This document shows, in pieces, positions 58,476 through 64,000 of a stretch of 64,000 bases of DNA. The notes under the pieces are model-generated. The model searched no databases. It was not told where the DNA came from and worked only from the letters and a program-made list of their open reading frames with translations. The translations under genes were made by a program, and so were the position numbers. The stretch covers positions 1 through 64,000 of the forward strand of contig NZ_MSYM01000005.1 of the NCBI RefSeq assembly GCF_001938565.1, read 5' to 3'. Origin of the DNA: Rhodoferax antarcticus ANT.BR (GTDB taxonomy: Bacteria; Pseudomonadota; Gammaproteobacteria; Burkholderiales; Burkholderiaceae_C). Position 1 is the first letter of the stretch, and every line of letters starts with the position of its first letter.

Positions 58476-59399
58476 CTACCAGGCGCGGGCCAGTTTGGCA
58501 AAGCCTTGCGGTGCTTTTTTCTCGTCTTCAAAGGTGACCACGTCCCACGCATCGGTATGGTTGAGCAACTCGCGCAGCAGCAGGTTATTCAGGGCGTGGC
58601 CGCAGCGAAAGGCGCTGTAGGCGGCCAGCAGCGGTTTGCCCAGCAGGTACAAATCGCCCATGGCGTCCAGAATCTTGTGCTTGACGAACTCATCGTCATA
58701 ACGCAGCCCACCGGCGTTGAGCACCTTGTAGTCGTCCATGACGATGGCGTTGTCCATACCGCCGCCCAGCGCCAGGCCGTTGGCGCGCATCATCTCCACG
58801 TCTTTGGTGAAGCCAAAGGTGCGGGCGCGCGCAATGTCTTTGGAATACGAGTCGGTGCTCATATCAAACACCACACGCTGGCCGGTGGAATCCACCGCCG
58901 GGTGGCTGAACTCGATCTCGAAACTCAGTTGGTAGCCATGGTACGGCCTCAGGCGTGCCCACTTGACGTTGGCGCCCTCGCCTTGGCGCACCTCCACTGG
59001 CTTCAACACGCGGATAAACCGACGCGGTGCGTTTTGCAGCTCAATGCCAGCGCTTTGCAGCAAAAACACAAAGGATGCCGCCGAGCCGTCCAGAATCGGC
59101 ACCTCTTCGGCGGTGATGTCCACATACAGGTTGTCTACCCCCAGCCCGGCGCAAGCCGACATCAGGTGCTCCACCGTGTGAACCTTGGCCTGCCCGTGCG
59201 AGATGGTGGAGGCCATGCGGGTGTCGGTGACTGCCAATGCCGACACCGGAATGTCAACAGGTTGGGGCAAATCGACCCGGCGGAACACGATGCCGGTGTC
59301 GGGTTGCGCTGGGCGCAGGGTGATTTCTACCCTCTGGCCACTATGCAAGCCCACGCCCACGGCGCGGGTCAGGGTTTTGAGGGTTCTTTGTTTAAGCAC
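58476..59399 (-). CDS. lpxC: UDP-3-O-acyl-N-acetylglucosamine deacetylase
   Basis: Catalyses the first committed step of lipid A synthesis. The 307-residue protein starts [20 protein letters not shown]. Zinc ligands are in [20 protein letters not shown] (His) and [17 protein letters not shown] (His and Asp). [15 protein letters not shown] and [12 protein letters not shown] are conserved. The length matches the family. In related genomes it lies close to ftsZ; here about 2.6 kb of decayed genes separate them. Confidence 0.96.
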   Translation of the reverse strand: MLKQRTLKTLTRAVGVGLHSGQRVEITLRPAQPDTGIVFRRVDLPQPVDIPVSALAVTDTRMASTISHGQAKVHTVEHLMSACAGLGVDNLYVDITAEEVPILDGSAASFVFLLQSAGIELQNAPRRFIRVLKPVEVRQGEGANVKWARLRPYHGYQLSFEIEFSHPAVDSTGQRVVFDMSTDSYSKDIARARTFGFTKDVEMMRANGLALGGGMDNAIVMDDYKVLNAGGLRYDDEFVKHKILDAMGDLYLLGKPLLAAYSAFRCGHALNNLLLRELLNHTDAWDVVTFEDEKKAPQGFAKLARAW

Positions 59400-59456
59400 G
59401 CCGCGATTTTACTTTTTCCGGCGCAACGAGAAGGCCGGCGGTCAAGCCTGCACTTC

Positions 59457-59804
59457 TCAGGCAGGCGAGACAGGCTGGAACATCAAAAACAACGCGTCAT
59501 CTTCTGCGGCCACGTGTTTAGCAAGCTCCACCAAAAAGGCTTGCCAGCCCACTTTCACTGCCGCCGGGGTGGCTTGTTGCGCCTGCGGCACCACCAATGC
59601 ATTCAATCGGGCGGTCATAGCGGCAGTGTCCACACCGTGGCGAGCATGCTCTTGCATCATGTCGTCAACCAGAAGCTGCATAAGCGCGTTGCCACCTTGC
59701 GCCATCATCGGAAACCGGCGCATTTCTTCCTTGAACATATGGCCTTCCAGCTCGTCCATCAGGGCCTGCAACTCTTCGGCGAAGTTTGGGCTAGCCCAGT
59801 CCAA
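59457..59804 (-). pseudogene. Hemerythrin/RIC-like protein, N-terminally truncated
   Basis: The 115-residue frame starts at a TTG (59804) just after a stop in frame. It keeps EELQALMDELEGHMFKEEMR, then EHARHG and LVELAKHVAAEDDALFLMFQ, the His/Glu ligands of the C-terminal half of a di-iron hemerythrin-type repair protein (YtfE/ScdA). The first helix with the leading His residues is missing. RIC proteins respond to nitric oxide, matching the NnrS and NirS remnants upstream. It is unlikely to bind the diiron centre. Confidence 0.6.
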
Positions 59805-59961
59805 ACCAGTAAGCCAGCAGGATCAGACTGGTGATCACCATCAACCAGCCCACCAACAGGCGGCGCCGCAGCGCTGGGGCGTGCCACAGATCCATGATCA
59901 GCCAGACGGCCAAGTCACCCGCCAGCCGCTGCTCGGCCACATCTTCCACGTTAGTTGTCAT
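59791..59961 (-). CDS. Small single-helix membrane protein (NnrT-like)
   Basis: A 56-residue frame from ATG 59961: MTTNVEDVAEQRLAGDLAVW, then LIMDLWHAPALRRRLLVGWL, then MVITSLILLAYWFGLG. One membrane helix lies at the C-terminus. It overlaps the hemerythrin fragment by 14 bases. Small proteins of this kind follow nnrS in some denitrifiers (called NnrT there, from memory). Alone it has no known role. Confidence 0.45.
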   Translation of the reverse strand: MTTNVEDVAEQRLAGDLAVWLIMDLWHAPALRRRLLVGWLMVITSLILLAYWFGLG

Positions 59962-59970
59962 GGCGGGGCT

Positions 59971-60480
59971 TCAACCGTCACGGCCGTCTAGGCGCGTGCG
60001 TAACAACCAAGGCGTGAACTTCCAGAGGTAAAGGACAAAAGCCAGGCTCCAGGCTCTGGCGGTCAGCACCAAAACTGTGGCGTGCCACTGAGCGGGCATC
60101 AGCGTGCCCAGCACGGGCATCACAGCGGCCAGCAGCACCAGGCCATAAGCCAGCACTTCTCTGCCAGAGGCGGCCACTGGGCGGCCGGTATGGCCTCGGG
60201 CGGTGCGCGTCATCATGCCAATGATCAAACCGCCGGTCGCCCCCAGCCCCAGCGCATGGATGCCCACCGATGGCACCACCCAGCCGAGCTGCGCCAAGCC
60301 CAAAAAGAACAGGTCCCACGGTATCCAGGCATAGGCTGCGTGCAATATCCACAAAATCGGCCTGCGTCGGGTCATCCAAGAGCGCCAGCGCAACAGCCGC
60401 ACCGAATGCGCCAGCGCTGCCGCCATCAGCACCAGCGCCCCCAAGACGCCAGTGTGTGGCTGTGGCTGTGGCTGTGGCTT
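59971..60480 (-). pseudogene. NnrS-family membrane protein, C-terminal fragment
   Basis: The open frame of about 160 residues has three to five membrane helices and the family pieces ILWILHAAYAWIPWDLFFLG, GIHALGLGATGGLIIGMMTR and TARGHTGRPVAASGREVLAY. Full NnrS has about 400 residues and binds heme and copper in the nitric-oxide response. The N-terminal 60% is absent. The joint falls in a TGTGGC simple repeat at about 60455-60480. The partial protein would be unlikely to work. Confidence 0.7.
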
Positions 60481-60577
60481 TGGACGCGACTGTGCAAACT
60501 TTTGGCAACACGGACGGCCTATGACGCAAATCAGCCCGTGGCGTCATCGACATCGGGCTGCTTCATGAGGAAAATTG

Positions 60578-60632
60578 ATCGCTAACCCTTATGCAGAAAG
60601 CGCTGGCAGCTATAAAAATTGATGACTCAAAA
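60578..60632 (+). repeat. Dispersed repeat, copy 18
   Basis: The copy reads TTGATCGCTAACCCTTATGC, then AAAGCGCTGGCAGCTATAAA. It lies between the NnrS fragment and the cytochrome chimera, at a probable deletion joint. Confidence 0.8.
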
Positions 60633-60705
60633 CATTCTCAGGTTAGTCGACGGCAGCCGTGCGCTGCCCAAATGAACGGCGCAAAGTGCTCGTTGCGCCT
60701 GAGCG

Positions 60706-61335
<630 letters not shown>

Positions 61336-61520
61336 TCAGTTTATGCGCAGCCAAACGCCAGGAGGTTAACTCTTGACTTGTCTAAGGCTGCGCTACTTTT
61401 GGCGAGTAGAGGCATTGTTTCGCTAAGACTTTCACGCGTCCTTATCGCAGATTAAGAGAATGCGAGGGCACGATTGCCCACCCTCGGGACCACTGCAACA
61501 ATGGGTAAAGAAAGGTTTGC

Positions 61521-61937
61521 ATGCCCCATCTGCTGGTTCTCGCCCCCTGGTTATACGTCTTCATCCTGACGACCCATATCACCGCCGTCACCCTGAGCGT
61601 GAGCCTGTTTGCTGCGCGGGGCCTGGGCGTGGCGTTGCGCCAGACTTGGCCAATGCAAAAATTTTGGCGCTGGACCAGCGTGTGGATCGACGTGGTACTG
61701 ATGGCAGCGGGCTTGTCGCTGTGGGGCATGCTGCAATTCAACCCGGTCCGTGACGACTGGCTGGGGGTGAAGCTGATCCTGCTGCTGGTGTATATCGTGC
61801 TGGGGTCTTATGGCCTAAAACGTGCCAAAACCTACCGCGGGCGCGTGCTGTTTTCTATCCTGGCGCTGGGCTGTGCCTTGACCATGGTGTCGATTGCGCT
61901 GGCGCACCACCCGCTGGGCTGGCTGCTGGCCTTCTGA
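61521..61937 (+). CDS. SirB-family membrane protein
   Basis: The 138-residue protein has four membrane helices, including YVFILTTHITAVTLSVSLFA, WTSVWIDVVLMAAGLSLWGM, VKLILLLVYIVLGSYGLKRA and RVLFSILALGCALTMVSIAL. The length and pattern match SirB2-type proteins (PF04247), whose function is unknown. AAAGAAAGG lies about 7 bases before the ATG. It is convergent with ftsZ, and a perfect bidirectional terminator separates them. Confidence 0.85.
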   Translation: MPHLLVLAPWLYVFILTTHITAVTLSVSLFAARGLGVALRQTWPMQKFWRWTSVWIDVVLMAAGLSLWGMLQFNPVRDDWLGVKLILLLVYIVLGSYGLKRAKTYRGRVLFSILALGCALTMVSIALAHHPLGWLLAF

Positions 61938-61945
61938 CGCGACAA

Positions 61946-61975
61946 GGGTGCCAGCCACTCAAGCGGCTGGCACCC
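61946..61975. terminator. Bidirectional hairpin between sirB and ftsZ
   Basis: GGGTGCCAGCC-ACTCAAGC-GGCTGGCACCC is a perfect 11-base stem placed exactly between the convergent stops. The tail is TCGTGTTT, a weak T-tract on the plus side. Confidence 0.8.
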
Positions 61976-61989
61976 TCGTGTTTGCACCG

Positions 61990-63249
61990 TCAGTCTGCCT
62001 GCTTGCGCAAAAAAGCCGGGATCTCAAAGTCATCCATGCCGCCGCTGGACAGCGCGTCGACCTTGGCAGCGGCCGTGGTGCGGTCACGGGTACGCCAAAC
62101 GCTGGGAGTGGACATGGCGCCGTAGTCGGGCTGACTGCGGCCCAAAGTGGCATTGCTCATCATGCCGGTGACCTGGTTGGCGTTGAGCGGGGTGTCGAGC
62201 GTGGGAATATTGAACGGCACGTCATGGGTCCCGGTGCGCAACTGCACTTGCTGCTGCGGCGGGGCCACCACCAGCTTTGGGCGGGCACCCTGGCGGCTCA
62301 ACCCGGTAGCCACCACTGTGACCCGAATTTGATCGCCCAAGTTGTCGTCGTAGGCAGTACCGTAAATCACATGCGCATCTGGCGAGGCGTAGGCGCGGAT
62401 GGTGTTCATAGCCAGTTTGGATTCAGACAGCTTCAAAGAACCCTTGGCGGCAGATATCAACACCAGCACCCCTTTGGCGCCTGACAGGTCAATGCCCTCG
62501 AGCAGTGGGCAAGCCACGGCGTGCTCGGCGGCAATGCGGGCGCGATCCGGGCCCGCGGCAAGCGCCGTGCCCATCATGGCCTTGCCGGGTTCACCCATCA
62601 CGGTGCGCACGTCTTCAAAGTCGACGTTCACATGACCTGGGACATTGATGATTTCGGCAATGCCGCCAACCGCGTTTTTCAGCACATCGTTGGCATGGGC
62701 AAAGGCTTCGTCCTGCGTGGCATCGTCGCCCATCACTTCGAGCAGCTTTTCGTTCAACACGACGATCAACGAATCCACATTGGCTTCCAGCTCGGCCATG
62801 CCGTTGTCGGCGTTGGCCATGCGGCGTGGGCCCTCAAACTCGAACGGCTTGGTGACCACGCCCACGGTCAGGATACCCATTTCACGCGCTACGCGGGCAA
62901 TCACCGGGGCTGCGCCCGTACCGGTGCCACCGCCCATACCGGCGGTGATAAACAGCATGTGTGCGCCTTGAATGGCTTCGCGAATGTGCTCAATGGCCAA
63001 TTCGGCTGCGTCACGTGCCTTGTCGGGCTTGCTGCCGGCGCCCAGGCCAGTGTTGCCGAGTTGGATGACGCGGTGCGCGTCGCTGGTGGACAGTGCCTGC
63101 GCGTCGGTATTGGCGCAGATGAATTCCACACCTTGCACGGCGCTGGCAATCATGTGCGCCACAGCGTTGCCGCCGCCGCCGCCCACGCCAATCACTTTGA
63201 TCTGGGTGCCTTGGTTGAAGGCTTCTTCGTCGATGAGTTCAATGGTCAT
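61990..63249 (-). CDS. ftsZ: Cell division protein FtsZ
   Basis: Tubulin-like GTPase that forms the Z ring. The 419-residue protein has KVIGVGGGGGNAVAHMI at the start and the tubulin signature GMGGGTGTGAAPVIARVAR. The T7 loop region is NVDFEDVRTVMGEPGKAMMG, with the catalytic acidic residues. The variable linker leads to the C-terminal peptide DDFEIPAFLRKQAD, which binds FtsA and ZipA. AAGGAG lies 7 bases upstream of ATG 63249. It follows ftsA with 147 bases between. Confidence 0.98.
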   Translation of the reverse strand: MTIELIDEEAFNQGTQIKVIGVGGGGGNAVAHMIASAVQGVEFICANTDAQALSTSDAHRVIQLGNTGLGAGSKPDKARDAAELAIEHIREAIQGAHMLFITAGMGGGTGTGAAPVIARVAREMGILTVGVVTKPFEFEGPRRMANADNGMAELEANVDSLIVVLNEKLLEVMGDDATQDEAFAHANDVLKNAVGGIAEIINVPGHVNVDFEDVRTVMGEPGKAMMGTALAAGPDRARIAAEHAVACPLLEGIDLSGAKGVLVLISAAKGSLKLSESKLAMNTIRAYASPDAHVIYGTAYDDNLGDQIRVTVVATGLSRQGARPKLVVAPPQQQVQLRTGTHDVPFNIPTLDTPLNANQVTGMMSNATLGRSQPDYGAMSTPSVWRTRDRTTAAAKVDALSSGGMDDFEIPAFLRKQAD

Positions 63250-63396
63250 GGTGTGCTCCTTGGGGATGAATGGGTAAAAAATCTGAAAAAAATGGCGAGG
63301 AAAATGTTGGTGGTGTTGGTGGTGGTGGTGGTGGGTCTATGCACCGCCATCGTCCGGGTGGGCCTGCACGGCTGAGCCATCGTTGGTTTGTCATCG

Positions 63397-64000
63397 TTAA
63401 AAGTTCCCCACAAACCAGTCCTTGATGCCGCTGAAGGCGGTTTTCATAGAGCCGTTTTTCTGCGCTACCTTGAAACCGCGCATGCGGGCCAGCCGCGCCT
63501 CTTCGAGCAGCCCCATCACCGTGGCGGCACGCGGCTGGGCCACCATGTCAGACAAGACGCCGGTGTATTTGGGGATGCCCCGGCGTACCGGTTTCAGGAA
63601 GATGTCTTCGCCCAGTTCGACCATGCCGGGCATGATGCAACTGCCGCCGGTGAGCACGATGCCGGAAGACAGCATTTCTTCAAAACCGGACTCGCGCATG
63701 ACCTGATGCACCAAGTTGAAAATTTCTTCGACGCGTGGCTCAATCACCCCGGCCAGCGCCTGACGGCTGAGCATGCGCGGGCCCCGGTCACCCAGGCCAG
63801 GCACTTCCACCTGCGCCTCGGGGTCGGCCAGCAGTTGTTTAGCCCAGCCGTTTTCGACCTTGATTTCTTCCGCGTCTTTGGTCGGCGTGCGCAACGCCAT
63901 GGCGATGTCACTAGTGATCAGGTCGCCAGCGATCGGAATCACGGCGGTGTGGCGAATCGCACCCCCAGTAAAAATAGCCAAATCCGTCGTACCCGCGCCA
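63397..64000 (-). CDS. ftsA: Cell division protein FtsA (partial, right edge)
   Basis: The C-terminal ~200 residues of the actin-like membrane anchor of the Z ring. Visible are GTTDLAIFTGGAIRHTAVIP (phosphate loop), AGDLITSDIAMALRTPTKDA, SSGIVLTGGSCIMPGMVELG (adenosine site) and the amphipathic C-terminal helix SGIKDWFVGNF. The N-terminal part is beyond position 64000. The stop is followed by a GGTGGT-rich gap and ftsZ, the standard order. Confidence 0.97.
   Translation of the reverse strand, partial: GAGTTDLAIFTGGAIRHTAVIPIAGDLITSDIAMALRTPTKDAEEIKVENGWAKQLLADPEAQVEVPGLGDRGPRMLSRQALAGVIEPRVEEIFNLVHQVMRESGFEEMLSSGIVLTGGSCIMPGMVELGEDIFLKPVRRGIPKYTGVLSDMVAQPRAATVMGLLEEARLARMRGFKVAQKNGSMKTAFSGIKDWFVGNF

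Noticed and set aside
60618..60632. FNR/NNR-type box (TTGATGACTCAA) near the denitrification remnants
   Set aside because: The half-sites are wrongly spaced for TTGAT-N4-ATCAA, and the sequence is the tail of a dispersed repeat.
61990..63249. Several long plus-strand frames opposite ftsZ
   Set aside because: They are shadows of ftsZ codon bias; ftsZ itself is unmistakable.
63300..63345. GGTGGT-rich tract between ftsA and ftsZ as a regulatory array
   Set aside because: It is a plain simple repeat without palindromy or spacing that suggests a binding array.

Overview
The window is GC-rich bacterial chromosome. The gene set points to a betaproteobacterium of the Burkholderiales, most likely Comamonadaceae and perhaps Rhodoferax-like. 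Grounds for this are the ftsA-ftsZ order with lpxC near by, a phasin, DUF6279 and SirB proteins, aroE next to mtgA, and a family-style dispersed repeat (core AGCCCTTAT...GCGC...AGCTATT) scattered through both genes and gaps. The genus is an inference from protein character only.

Layout. 1-11.8 kb is an accessory region. It holds polymorphic-toxin/immunity leftovers, a CHC2/TOPRIM primase whose 3' end runs into a tyrosine-integrase stump, an XRE/ORF6N pair, two copies of a small DUF7706-like gene, an attC-like palindrome, an intact-looking IS3 element, the terminal repeats of an IS21-type element, and truncated GST, EcsC and HsdR genes. 11.8-31.6 kb is mostly housekeeping: glmS, glmU, sdaA, a 5-formyl-THF cyclo-ligase, slt and cca. 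It also has a toxin-antitoxin pair, a nonsense-broken amino acid deaminase and a translationally coupled response regulator / histidine kinase / GGDEF-EAL operon. 31.6-36.1 kb is a four-gene sugar ABC importer (gts type). 36.2-42.9 kb is amino-acid handling: MocR regulator, LysE exporter, Asp/Glu racemase, DMT exporter, aminotransferase and PhzF. 43-49.6 kb holds a phasin with palindromic operators, a DMT transporter, a creatininase-like amidase, YjdM, an XRE/AbiEii pair (AbiEii broken), a VapBC-like pair, AlaX and a DUF167 protein. 49.7-56.7 kb is a + strand block: RNase II-type enzyme, TonB-like protein, aroE, mtgA, acyltransferase, CdsA-like protein and ruvC. 56.7-64 kb holds an NSS symporter, lpxC, a decayed denitrification/NO segment, sirB, ftsZ and ftsA (cut by the right edge).

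The most unusual signals are not genes. First, three copies (15.4, 41.6, 41.8 kb) of a hairpin element have a constant loop (core TGGTACCCCAGTATGAG) and a similar 3' flank. Their 23-27 bp stems are different in every copy yet self-complementary, and all six imperfect pairs are U(5' arm)-G(3' arm) wobbles. Second, about 20 copies of a ~50-60 bp dispersed repeat occur on both strands; about half lie in frame inside conserved genes (cca carries two). Third, a chimera joins the NirS cytochrome domain, with a damaged heme motif, to a small cytochrome c. It sits among truncated NnrS and hemerythrin genes between ftsZ and lpxC.

All function calls come from reading the translated sequence and from family knowledge. 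No database search was run.
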